Assembly: GCF_902459615.1 (NCBI RefSeq)
Contig: NZ_CABPSA010000008.1
Span: 272,590 to 336,589, forward strand
Direction of reading: 5' to 3'
DNA length: 64,000 nt
Source of the DNA: Pandoraea commovens
GTDB taxonomy: Bacteria; Pseudomonadota; Gammaproteobacteria; Burkholderiales; Burkholderiaceae
The notes below the pieces were generated by a model, which saw only the letters and a list, made by a program, of their open reading frames with translations, did no database searches and was not told the DNA's origin. This document shows positions 35,991 through 44,137 of this stretch, one piece after another. The position numbers and the translations under genes are program-made. Every line of letters begins with the position of its first letter. The stretch's first letter is position 1.

Positions 35991-36257
35991 TCAGCGACGA
36001 CGGCGATCGTCCGTGATGACATTACCGATCACGCCGCCGACGACGGCGCCGCCCACGGTCGTGCCGAGGTCACCGCCGGAGATGAGGGCGCCGCCCAGTG
36101 CGCCGACGCCAGCGCCGACTGCGGTATTACGCGATTCGCGCGGGGTCATCCCGCCGCAACCGGCCAGCGTGCCGATGAGCGCAGCGCCCACGAGGATCGG
36201 GGCGACCGAGCGCGAAAGACGTGAGATTTGCGAGATCCGTCGTTGTGTGGTTTTCAT
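35991..36257 (-). CDS. Small glycine-zipper lipoprotein
   Basis: 88 aa from the ATG at 36257 (AAGGAG upstream). Lipoprotein signal with lipobox LAGC near residue 34, then a glycine-zipper segment (TAVGAGVGALGGALISGG, GGAVVGGVIGN) typical of OmpA/SlyB-like 17-kDa surface-antigen-type proteins, and an Arg-rich tail (DDRRRR). It is likely anchored in the outer membrane and may insert its zipper into the membrane. Role unknown. Confidence 0.85.
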   Translation of the reverse strand: MKTTQRRISQISRLSRSVAPILVGAALIGTLAGCGGMTPRESRNTAVGAGVGALGGALISGGDLGTTVGGAVVGGVIGNVITDDRRRR

Positions 36258-36396
36258 GACGCATGACTCCTTCGGGTGGGGCGCCAGGCCCCGGGATATC
36301 CGCAAGCAGTTCGCGGTCCGTCGGCTTCGACTCGCTGCCAGATGGCGCACCGCCTGCTGTTCGTAAATTCGTTGATTCGACGTTGATGGCTGACGT

Positions 36397-36843
36397 TCAG
36401 TGGGCTGTGGCCGAGCCGTTCTCCGGCGCGGCCACGCCGTCGGCCGGGTTCGATTCCCGATAAGCCGGCGGAGGCGGGGGCGGCGGATACGGTCGTCCCT
36501 GTGCATCTGTCGGATACGGGCGGCCATAAGCGTCCGTCGGCGGATAAGGGCGACCGTAGGCGTCGGTGTTCGGGACCGGTGCCGCGGGGGCTGCATACGG
36601 GCTGCACGCAGAACCCGGCGCATACGGCGGTGGCCCGCAGTTCGGATCCGCCGATCGATATGACGGATTCGTACTTTCGATACCTCGGTACGGCAGTCGC
36701 GGCTGAGGCGGCGCTTCATACGCGCAACCTGCCAACGTCAACATTACCGACGCGAGTCCGACTGCTGAGGACACCTTGGCAATGCGCGACTTCATGTCAC
36801 ACGCCACCTCTGTATTGGCAACACCTTCACGGTTCATTCTCAT
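36397..36843 (-). CDS. Pro/Tyr-rich lipoprotein
   Basis: 148 aa from the ATG at 36843, chosen for GGAGG five bases upstream; MKSRIAKVSSAVGLA at 36795 is an alternative that gives a more usual signal length. Lipobox LTLAGC precedes Cys-Ala-Tyr-Glu. The mature part is low complexity, with the repeated unit DAYGRPYP (twice) and DAQGRPYP, then a run of prolines. No enzymatic domain is seen. Such proteins are usually envelope or wall-spanning spacers. It precedes the glycine-zipper lipoprotein in the same direction. Confidence 0.8.
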   Translation of the reverse strand: MRMNREGVANTEVACDMKSRIAKVSSAVGLASVMLTLAGCAYEAPPQPRLPYRGIESTNPSYRSADPNCGPPPYAPGSACSPYAAPAAPVPNTDAYGRPYPPTDAYGRPYPTDAQGRPYPPPPPPPAYRESNPADGVAAPENGSATAH

Positions 36844-36846
36844 CAT

Positions 36847-37552
36847 GACCTCCGTTCGAGCGCGGTGTTTGTCCCGCCCTTCGCCATCATGGATTGCGTG
36901 AATCGAAACGATCCACCCAGGTTGGACGCAGATTGTGGGATTTGGATCGCTGCATCTTGTAAATCTTTGTAATTGCTTCGCGATGCACCGTTTCACGCGG
37001 CTTTGAGGGCATATTGCGCTGCACACAACACATCTCATATTTCATGCAGTCCGAAGTAATGTAGGAGTGCGCTGACGGTGTATGCCTACGGATCGAACAA
37101 AATGTGCTTAAGCCGAAGGCGTGAGCGTCGGATACGTGAAGTGCGTACTCATATGGGTATCTGCCGATTTCGGAGCGCGATTTTCGTATTCATTTTGTAT
37201 TCGCGTTCATATACGAAACTTCCGGTGCGTCGATGCGCTTCCCATGCGAGAAATGCATGACATCGAAATTGTTCAATTTTGAAATATCGGATGGGCGACG
37301 TCGGCGGCAAAGCGGTTTTCCGGCGGCATGCGGCCAACTTGCGATAACCCCACGCATTACGCGATGTCTGTCATCGTAATTCGCGTCGTGTGCGTGGAAA
37401 TACCGGGAAAGTCCGGGGGAGTGTTTGCGCTTAGTTTTCGCCGCAAGCTGCGTTTGCGCTGGCATACTGTGCGCGCTGACATTGTGTATCGATGTCAGCG
37501 GACGTTGAGAATTAACGATCGAGGTGCCCCGCCTAACGGTGCAGGCTCACAT
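36847..37552. other. 706-bp stretch without a supported gene
   Basis: Lies between the leftward lipoprotein and the rightward TetR gene. It is AT-richer than the window average (notably 37020-37290). Open frames here lack ribosome-binding sites and protein-like sequence. It must hold two divergent promoters; a small RNA cannot be excluded, but I see no clear terminator. Confidence 0.4.
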
Positions 37553-38200
37553 ATGCCACAAGTCAAGAAAGAAGACATTCGTCTCGCCATTCTCGAAGCC
37601 TCGCATGCCCTGTTTCTCGAAAAAGGGTATGTGGACACCACAATGGTGCAGATCGCCAAGCGTGCAGGAATTTCGCACGCGAACATTTACAGCTACTTCA
37701 CTGCGAAGCTGCAAGTCTTCTTCTGCGTCTACGACAAATGGTTCAAGGCGCGTATCACGACGCTTGAATCGGAAGTCATGTCGGCACACGGCGCGCATGC
37801 CCGCATGCGCACGCTGCTCGCTGGCCTGCTAGTCGACACGCCGAGGCTCGACAACGGCTTCTCGCACAATCTGGTGCAGGCGCTCTCCACGGTGACGCCG
37901 GGCGATCCCTACGATCCGTCGTTGCTTCAGTGGTTCAGGGAGCGCTTGTCGGCGATGCTGGCGGCCTGTGCGCCGAGTCTGGCGCGTGATGGTGTGCGAC
38001 GCGCACGTCTTATCGACATGCTCGTGCTGACCTTCGACGGGTGCCTCGTGAACCTCCATGTCAACCCGGCCTCGCTGCCGGACGTGGCCATGCTCGAGGA
38101 GTACGTTGCTGCCTTCCTGTCGACGGAGCCCGCTGAGTCGGCGCCTGCGCCGCAGGGGGCAGATTCGGTGACGGCGTCCGGAACGACTGCGACAGCCTGA
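37553..38200 (+). CDS. TetR-family transcriptional regulator
   Basis: 215 aa from the ATG at 37553 (MPQVKKEDIR); the frame is open further upstream but without support. The HTH (TTMVQIAKRAGISHANIYSYFTAK) lies at about residues 27-50 and is typical of TetR. The C-terminal ligand domain is diverged and ends in a low-complexity Ala/Thr tail. A LysR gene follows after 11 bases, a close pairing of two regulators. Target genes are not evident. Confidence 0.88.
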   Translation: MPQVKKEDIRLAILEASHALFLEKGYVDTTMVQIAKRAGISHANIYSYFTAKLQVFFCVYDKWFKARITTLESEVMSAHGAHARMRTLLAGLLVDTPRLDNGFSHNLVQALSTVTPGDPYDPSLLQWFRERLSAMLAACAPSLARDGVRRARLIDMLVLTFDGCLVNLHVNPASLPDVAMLEEYVAAFLSTEPAESAPAPQGADSVTASGTTATA

Positions 38201-38211
38201 ACAGGACGCCG

Positions 38212-39168
38212 ATGCGATCACTTCCCTGGACAGCCCTTAATCTCGGACGAAAGCTCAAGTTTCACCAGCTTCAGGTCTTCGACCGCGTGCTCGAAACGGG
38301 TTCGCTCGTGCGCGCCGCTAACGAAACCGGACTTACGCAGCCTGCGGTGAGCAAGATCGTGCATGAGCTGGAAGCCTGTTTCGAAGGCCCGCTTTTTGTG
38401 CGCAGCAATCGCGGCATGCAACCGACCGAACTCGGCGAGCTGCTGGGCCATCGCGTGAAATCGCTGATGGCCGAATTGCGCTACCTGACGGACGAAGTGA
38501 ACGCGTTCAGTGCGGGCACGAGCGGGCATGTGATTGTCGGCACGCTCATTTCGGCCGCCGCCGACTTGTTGCCGCGCACGATCGCCATGCTCAAAGAGCG
38601 TACGCCGGGCGTGCTGGTGACGGTGCGTGAAGCGACGACTGCACAGCTCTTTCCGGCGCTGGCCAGCGGCGATCTGGATATCGTGGTGGGACGCTTGCCC
38701 GAGCGCTCGCTGCCGGTGGCCAACGCCTTCGCACTGACTCACGAAATTCTCTTTAACGAATCGCTTAGCGTGATCGGCGGCAAGCGTCACTGGACGCATC
38801 TGCCGGACCGTGTGCCGCTCGCTGAACTGCGCGAAGGCGCGTGGATTCTGCCGGTGCCCGAGTCGCCCTCGCGTCTGGCGGCGGAGCGTCTGTTTCACGA
38901 TGCCGGGCTCGCGTTGCCGGAAGACGTGGTGGAATCGCTCTCAGTGCTCACCAACATCGGCCTGATGCTGGAGACGCCTCGCGTCGCGCTCATGCCGCGT
39001 GCGGCGGCCACACCGTTCGTGGAGTCGGGCTTGCTGCGCGTGCTTGCCGACACGATGTCGGGCAGCTTTGGCGACGTCGGCTATTCGCTACGCGCGGACA
39101 AGTCGCCCAGTCCGGCCTGTGCGCGCTTCGTCGCCTGCTTGCGCGAGGCATGCGGACTTAAGCCGTAG
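38212..39168 (+). CDS. LysR-family regulator (PcaQ/GbpR-like)
   Basis: 318 aa. HTH near residues 20-80 (LKFHQLQVFDRVLETGSLVRAANE, VSKIVHELEA) and an inducer domain (GHVIVGTLISAAADLLPRTI). The KFHQLQVFDRVLETGSL pattern and the long N-terminus resemble the PcaQ/GbpR subgroup, which regulates aromatic or sugar catabolism. Probably co-transcribed with the TetR gene 11 bases upstream. No pca genes are nearby. Confidence 0.87.
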   Translation: MRSLPWTALNLGRKLKFHQLQVFDRVLETGSLVRAANETGLTQPAVSKIVHELEACFEGPLFVRSNRGMQPTELGELLGHRVKSLMAELRYLTDEVNAFSAGTSGHVIVGTLISAAADLLPRTIAMLKERTPGVLVTVREATTAQLFPALASGDLDIVVGRLPERSLPVANAFALTHEILFNESLSVIGGKRHWTHLPDRVPLAELREGAWILPVPESPSRLAAERLFHDAGLALPEDVVESLSVLTNIGLMLETPRVALMPRAAATPFVESGLLRVLADTMSGSFGDVGYSLRADKSPSPACARFVACLREACGLKP

Positions 39169-39184
39169 CGGTCGTGGAACACAG

Positions 39185-39221
39185 AAAAAGGGCGTGCCGA
39201 GGAATCGGTACGCCCTTTTTT
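39185..39221. terminator. Bidirectional terminator between LysR and HTH genes
   Basis: AAAAAGGGCGTGCCGA pairs with TCGGTACGCCCTTTTTT around GGAA, with A and T runs on both sides. Confidence 0.88.
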
Positions 39222-39240
39222 CATCCCGCGACGCAAGGAC

Positions 39241-39600
39241 TTACAGGCGCGCGAGCGAAGACACCAGCCCCGGGTTCTGTTGGACCAGCCGTATCAGGCA
39301 GGCGGCCTGGGCGTTCGGGCGTGCACGCCCTTGCTCCCAGTTCTCCAGCGTTCGGGGATTGGTCCGGAGATAGTGGGCGAAGACGTTACGGGACATGCCC
39401 AGATGTTTGCGCAGGGCAAGCAACTCGTCGGGGAAGACTTCCAGCTTGGGAAGCGGTGTACGCGGCAGCTCCTTGATGTTGAGCGGGAGGTCCGCAGGGA
39501 GCCCGTTCTTGACGTGAGCAGGCTCGGCGGGCGGCGGCGCACCGGTGTCCTGCGTGAGCAGCCAGCGGAAGGGATTCGAAGGCGTATTGGTGTAAGCCAT
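39241..39600 (-). CDS. Orphan XRE/HigA-like helix-turn-helix protein
   Basis: 119 aa from the ATG at 39600 (MAYTNTPSNP). The N-terminal half is Pro-rich and probably disordered; residues about 60-115 form an HTH (ALRKHLGMSRNVFAHYL, then TLENWEQGRARPN) like the DNA-binding domain of HigA/MqsA-type antitoxins. No toxin-like reading frame lies upstream or downstream, so it is either a stand-alone regulator or a relic of a toxin-antitoxin pair. Confidence 0.75.
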   Translation of the reverse strand: MAYTNTPSNPFRWLLTQDTGAPPPAEPAHVKNGLPADLPLNIKELPRTPLPKLEVFPDELLALRKHLGMSRNVFAHYLRTNPRTLENWEQGRARPNAQAACLIRLVQQNPGLVSSLARL

Positions 39601-39807
39601 AGTCCTGACCGGTGTCGTTAGTTGTGGATCGGGTGCGCTTGCAAAGGCAATCAAGCGGAGCCGATTGCACCACATCCATTTGCTGGGTGCTTTCACAAAA
39701 CACTCCCGATTTTCGCGTCTGACACCTATCGAGTACTACGCACCTCGTGGAGACGAGGTGCCGTAGAGTGTACGCAGACAGGGGATGCGCGTGGCTTGGC
39801 TTGCGCC

Positions 39808-40518
39808 TCAGACCCCGAGGTAGGCCTGCAATTCCGGCAACGACTGACGCAGCTTCGACGAGTCGCCTTGCCACGCCACACGGCCTTTATCGACGATGTA
39901 GTGCTGGTCGCCGAGTTCGAGCATCGGTGCCAGATTTTTGTCGATGCAGAGGATCGACAGGCCGCTGCCTTTGAGTTGCTTCAGACATTGCCAGATTTCA
40001 CCGCGAATGAGCGGAGCGAGGCCTTCCGTCGCTTCGTCCAGAATGAGTAATTTCGGATTCGTCATCAACGCACGGCCGATGGCGAGCATCTGTTGTTCGC
40101 CGCCGGACAGATTGCTGCCGAGGTTTTTCTCCCGCTCGCGCAGACGCGGAAACAGGCCGTAAATACGCTCGAGCGTCCACGGCGACGCCGCGCCATGCCG
40201 GTTGCCAGCGGTCGCCACGAGGTTTTCGCGCACGGTGAGCGTGGGAAATATCTGACGGCCTTCGGGGACCAGTCCCATGCCCGCCCGCGCAATGCGGTGC
40301 GACGGACTGGCGTGTACCGGTTGCCCGTCGAACACGATCTCGCCGCGTGCGGGGCGCATCAGCCCCGTCATCGACCTGACGGTGGTCGTCTTGCCCATGC
40401 CATTACGCCCGAGCAGGGTGACGAAAGCGCCGCGCTCGATGTTCAGTTGCATGCCGAACAGCGCCTGACTCGCGCCGTAGTACGACTCGACGCCGGATAA
40501 AGACAACAAGGTGCTCAT
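39808..40518 (-). CDS. livF: Branched-chain-amino-acid-type ABC transporter, ATPase LivF
   Basis: 236 aa, LivF length. Walker A GRNGMGKTT near 38, signature LSGGEQQML near 138, Walker B LLILDEATEG near 158. LivF/LivG pairs energise the LivHM channel. Start overlaps the livG stop by four bases (ATGA). Last gene of the transporter operon. In this context the likely cargo is an aromatic or aminoaromatic compound rather than leucine. Confidence 0.93.
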   Translation of the reverse strand: MSTLLSLSGVESYYGASQALFGMQLNIERGAFVTLLGRNGMGKTTTVRSMTGLMRPARGEIVFDGQPVHASPSHRIARAGMGLVPEGRQIFPTLTVRENLVATAGNRHGAASPWTLERIYGLFPRLREREKNLGSNLSGGEQQMLAIGRALMTNPKLLILDEATEGLAPLIRGEIWQCLKQLKGSGLSILCIDKNLAPMLELGDQHYIVDKGRVAWQGDSSKLRQSLPELQAYLGV

Positions 40519-41285
40519 GCTGTCGCTCCCAGCATTTCGTTGCGGGTTTCGTCCCCGAGATAGGCTTCGCGTACACCCGCGTCGCGGCGGATGGTGTCGG
40601 CGTCGCCGCAGGCGATAGCACGTCCGTAGACGAGTACCGTGATGCGGTCGGCCAGCGCAAACACGGCGTCCATGTCGTGTTCCACCAGCACGATGCCGTA
40701 GTCGCCCTTGAGGTCGGCAAGCAGGTGCGTCATCTGTTCGGACTCGGCCTGAGACATCCCGGCCATCGGTTCGTCGAGCAGCAGCAGTTTCGGTCGGCCA
40801 GCCAGTGCCATCGCCAGTTCGAGCTGACGGTGTTCGCCGTGCGCAAGCGCGCTGGCGGGGACGTTCATGCGAGCGGCCAGCCCGGTGCGCGCCAGTATTT
40901 CGCGTGCGGGTTCGACCAGTGCCGCTTCGCGGATCGCGGGACGCCAGAAGCCGAAGCTATGCCCCTGCATCGCCTGCACGGCGACGAGCACGTTCTCCAG
41001 CGCCGTGAATTCCCGGAAAACCGAGGTGATCTGATACGAGCGCGCCAGCCCGGCACGCGCACGTTGCTCGATGGGCACCGAGGTGATGTCGTGCCCGTCG
41101 AAATGAATGCTGCCTTCGTCGGAGCGCAGCTCGCCCGCCAGTTGGCCGATGAGCGTGCTCTTGCCCGCGCCGTTCGGTCCGATGATGGCGTGCAGCTCGC
41201 CCGGTGCGACGTCGAGACAGAAGTGATCGGTGGCGGTCAGTCCACCATAGCGTTTGACCAGTTGGTCGACATGAAGGAGGCTCAT
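40515..41285 (-). CDS. livG: Branched-chain-amino-acid-type ABC transporter, ATPase LivG
   Basis: 256 aa from the ATG at 41285. Walker A GPNGAGKST near 37, the LivG-specific longer helical region with RSYQITSVFREFTALENV, the signature ALAHGEHRQLELAMAL, in which HGE replaces the canonical SGG, and Walker B LLLDEPMAGM. Overlaps livM (ATGA) and livF. The non-canonical signature residue pattern LAHGEHRQLE occurs in many LivG proteins. Confidence 0.93.
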   Translation of the reverse strand: MSLLHVDQLVKRYGGLTATDHFCLDVAPGELHAIIGPNGAGKSTLIGQLAGELRSDEGSIHFDGHDITSVPIEQRARAGLARSYQITSVFREFTALENVLVAVQAMQGHSFGFWRPAIREAALVEPAREILARTGLAARMNVPASALAHGEHRQLELAMALAGRPKLLLLDEPMAGMSQAESEQMTHLLADLKGDYGIVLVEHDMDAVFALADRITVLVYGRAIACGDADTIRRDAGVREAYLGDETRNEMLGATA

Positions 41286-42271
41286 GCTTTGCCCTCCACG
41301 GTGCGCGTGCGACGCGACAGACGCACTTGCAGGTCGCCCAGCAGTCCGTACAGACCGCGACGCGAGACCAGCACCGCCACAACGATGAGCGGCCCGAAGA
41401 TGATCATCCAGTGCTCTGTCATGCCCTTGAGCCATTCCTCGATGAGCAGCATCGCAGCGCTGCCCAGCACCGGCCCGAAGAACGAGCCGAGGCCACCCAG
41501 CACGACCATCACAATCAGTTCGCCCGAAGCGGTCCACGCCATATAGGCGGGCGAGACAAAGTGCGTGAGATTGGCGTACAACATGCCCGACACGCCGCAA
41601 ACCATCGCGCTGATGACGTAGGCCACGAGCTTGTAACGCAGCGTCGGGTAGCCGAGGGCGCGCATGCGGCGGTCGTTCTGACGCGCGCCGCGAATCACCA
41701 TGCCGAAGCGCGCTTCGACCAGACGGCGGCCCGCCCACACGCACAGGCACAGCACGGCGAACGCGACGTAGTACAGCACCGCCGGGTCGTCGAGCGTCAC
41801 ACTCCCGAAGCGGCTGCCCGCGTTGACGGGCAAGCCGTCGTCGCCGCCGTACTGCTTCAGGCTCACGGCGAGGAAGTAGAACATCTGCGCGAACGCCAGC
41901 GTGATCATGATGAACGCGATGCCGGTCGTGCGCAGCGACAGCAGGCCCGTGAGCGCGCCGACGAGCGCGCACAGCACCAGCGTCACGCCCAGATGCAGGA
42001 AGCCGTTATCGATGCCGTGGAAGCTCATGATGCCCACGACGTAAGCGCCGAGGCCCAGATACAGGGCATGCCCGAAGCTGACCATGCCGCCGTAGCCGAG
42101 AATCAGATCGAGCGAGACGGCGGCGATGGCGAACACCACGATGCGGCCGAAGAGGGTGAGGAAGAACGGTTGCTGAGCAAACGTCGCGTAAATGGGCACC
42201 AGCGCCAGCAGGACTAGCAGCAGTATCGGCACGGCGGTGCGTAGGTTGAGTTTCATTTCCATCGTTTCCAT
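41282..42271 (-). CDS. livM: Branched-chain-amino-acid-type ABC transporter, permease LivM
   Basis: 329 aa with about nine to ten membrane segments (AVPILLLVLLALVPIYATFA, SLDLILGYGGMVSFGHALYLG). The LGYGGMVSFGHA motif is typical of LivM. In-frame ATG codons at 42271, 42262 and 42256 make the exact start uncertain. Two bases separate it from livH. Confidence 0.92.
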   Translation of the reverse strand: METMEMKLNLRTAVPILLLVLLALVPIYATFAQQPFFLTLFGRIVVFAIAAVSLDLILGYGGMVSFGHALYLGLGAYVVGIMSFHGIDNGFLHLGVTLVLCALVGALTGLLSLRTTGIAFIMITLAFAQMFYFLAVSLKQYGGDDGLPVNAGSRFGSVTLDDPAVLYYVAFAVLCLCVWAGRRLVEARFGMVIRGARQNDRRMRALGYPTLRYKLVAYVISAMVCGVSGMLYANLTHFVSPAYMAWTASGELIVMVVLGGLGSFFGPVLGSAAMLLIEEWLKGMTEHWMIIFGPLIVVAVLVSRRGLYGLLGDLQVRLSRRTRTVEGKA

Positions 42272-42273
42272 CG

Positions 42274-43194
42274 TCAGCCGTGTTTCACCGGGAAGAGACC
42301 TTGCGGACGCACCGCGAGGACCGCCGCCATCACCAGATAGATCAGCATCGACGCCAGCGCGGGACCGGCGGTGTCAGCCGTGCTGCGCTCCATCATGCTG
42401 CGCAGTATCGAGGGCAGGGCAGTGCGGCCCAGCGTGTCGACCACACCGACGATGAGTGCTGCGAGGAACGCCCCGCGCACCGAGCCGATGCCGCCGATCA
42501 CGATCACGACCATCGTCAGAATCAGGATCGGCTCGCCCATGCCCGGCTGCACCGACAGAATCGGCCCGGCCATGAGACCGGCAATCCCGGCGAGAATCGC
42601 GCCCAGCCCGAACAGCAGCGAATTGAGCAGCACGATGTTCACGCCGAGCGCACCGACCATCTGCCGGTGCGTCGAGCCTGCACGGATCAGCATGCCGATA
42701 CGGGTGCGGTGAATCAGCAGGTAGCAGCCGAGCGCGACCACGAGTCCCACCACGATGATCAGGAAGCGATAAGCCGGATAGTCGAGACCGAAGAGGTTGA
42801 CCGTCCCGGACAGCCATTCGGGCACTTCCATGTAATACGGCGACGGGCCCCAGATCATGCGCGCCAGTTCATTGAAGAACAGGATCAGACCGAAGGTCGC
42901 GAGTACCTGGTCGAGGTGATCGCGGTCATAGAGCGTCTTGAGCGCGACGAACTCGACGATCAGGCCGATCAGCAGCATTGCCGGAATGATCGCAATGGCG
43001 GCCAGCGCGAACGACCCGGTGTAGTTGTAGACGGTGGCGGCGATAAACGCCCCCATCATGTACAGCGAGCCGTGCGCGAGGTTCACGAAGTTCATGATCC
43101 CGAACACCAGCGTGAGTCCGGCGGCCATCAGGAACAGCAGCACCCCGAGTTGCAGTCCGTTCAGGCACTGCATGATGAAAAGCGTGAGGCTCAT
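42274..43194 (-). CDS. livH: Branched-chain-amino-acid-type ABC transporter, permease LivH
   Basis: 306 aa from the ATG at 43194, which overlaps the stop of the preceding hydrolase (ATGA). Typical LivH sequence: NGLQLGVLLFLMAAGLTLVFG, MNFVNLAHGSLYMMGAF, GGIGSVRGAF. Eight or so membrane helices. Forms the channel with LivM. Confidence 0.93.
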   Translation of the reverse strand: MSLTLFIMQCLNGLQLGVLLFLMAAGLTLVFGIMNFVNLAHGSLYMMGAFIAATVYNYTGSFALAAIAIIPAMLLIGLIVEFVALKTLYDRDHLDQVLATFGLILFFNELARMIWGPSPYYMEVPEWLSGTVNLFGLDYPAYRFLIIVVGLVVALGCYLLIHRTRIGMLIRAGSTHRQMVGALGVNIVLLNSLLFGLGAILAGIAGLMAGPILSVQPGMGEPILILTMVVIVIGGIGSVRGAFLAALIVGVVDTLGRTALPSILRSMMERSTADTAGPALASMLIYLVMAAVLAVRPQGLFPVKHG

Positions 43195-44063
43195 GTCGCC
43201 TCCCGGGGCAGGCCCATCTGACGGAAGATGGCTTGCGTGAGCGGGCTTTGCACGTCGTTCAGCGTGAGCACGATGTCGAAGTGGTTCGTGCCCGGCATCG
43301 GGACGTACTCGCCCGTGTAACCCTTCTCGCGCCACGCGGCGAGATAGTCGTCGGTCTGGCGCTTGAACTCGGGCGTCTCGGTCTCGCCGTAAGACACGAC
43401 GAGCGGGCAGCCGCGCACCGGCAGGCGCAAGCACGGGCTGTTGCGTTGTGCGTCGTTTGCCGAGAGCTTCATCCATTCGTTGATGTGCGTGAACGGAATC
43501 GGCGTGAGGTCGAACAGACCGGACAGCGGCGCGGCGCCCGCGACGACATCTTCAGGTACACCGTATTCGGCATGCCAGCCCTGCGCGAGCAGCATGCCGA
43601 CGAGATGACCGCCTGCCGAACTGCCACAGATGTGAATGCGGCGTGCGTCGCCGTGATGCTCGCCGATGTGACGATGGACCCACGCGAGTGCGCGACGCGT
43701 CTGGTCGACGATGGTGTCGAGCGACGCGCCCGGCGCGAGTGAGTAGTTGATAGTGACGACCGTGGCACCCGCTTGCGTGAACGCCGGAGCCATGTTGCTC
43801 GAATCGCTCTTGTTCAGCGCGCGCCAGTAGCCGCCGTGAACGAAGAAGAACACCGGCGCGCCGGGCTGCGGCGCGGGGAAGATGTCGAGCGTTTCGTCGG
43901 GGTGGTCCCCGTAGGCGACATCGAGCACGCACGGCACGGTGGCGCGGGCGTGCGCGCTCTGCTCGGCGTATTGCGTGAGGATGTCGAGAATGTTGGGGGT
44001 GGTGGCGCGAGCGTTGTACTGAACGTCCAGCTCGGCTTCGTCGAAATTGCGGTAGCGCTTCAT
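43191..44063 (-). CDS. Alpha/beta hydrolase, kynurenine-formamidase/esterase-like
   Basis: 290 aa from the ATG at 44063 (MKRYRNFDEAELDVQYN; CGAGGG upstream). The oxyanion motif FFVHGGYWRALNK near residue 74 is typical of arylformamidases and related HSL-type esterases; the nucleophile is in ICGSSAGGH near 144 and a candidate catalytic His in PGTNHFD near 264. It lies between the binding-protein gene and livH and overlaps livH by four bases, so it is part of the uptake operon. Next to 3-hydroxyanthranilate genes, hydrolysis of an N-formyl or N-acyl aminoaromatic is the simplest proposal. kynA, kmo and kynU are not in the window, so a full kynurenine route is not shown. Confidence 0.75.
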   Translation of the reverse strand: MKRYRNFDEAELDVQYNARATTPNILDILTQYAEQSAHARATVPCVLDVAYGDHPDETLDIFPAPQPGAPVFFFVHGGYWRALNKSDSSNMAPAFTQAGATVVTINYSLAPGASLDTIVDQTRRALAWVHRHIGEHHGDARRIHICGSSAGGHLVGMLLAQGWHAEYGVPEDVVAGAAPLSGLFDLTPIPFTHINEWMKLSANDAQRNSPCLRLPVRGCPLVVSYGETETPEFKRQTDDYLAAWREKGYTGEYVPMPGTNHFDIVLTLNDVQSPLTQAIFRQMGLPREAT

Positions 44064-44088
44064 AAACCCTCGATAGTGCTCAAAGACC

Positions 44089-44109
44089 GCGGGGGCTGGG
44101 CGCCCCCGC
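44089..44109 (-). terminator. Intercistronic hairpin after the binding-protein gene
   Basis: GCGGGGG and CCCCCGC form a 7-bp GC stem without a T-run, between the abundant binding-protein gene and the hydrolase gene. Such hairpins commonly stabilise upstream mRNA and lower expression of downstream membrane subunits. Confidence 0.55.
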
Positions 44110-44137
44110 TTTACTGCATTGCACAACGTTGAGCGGC

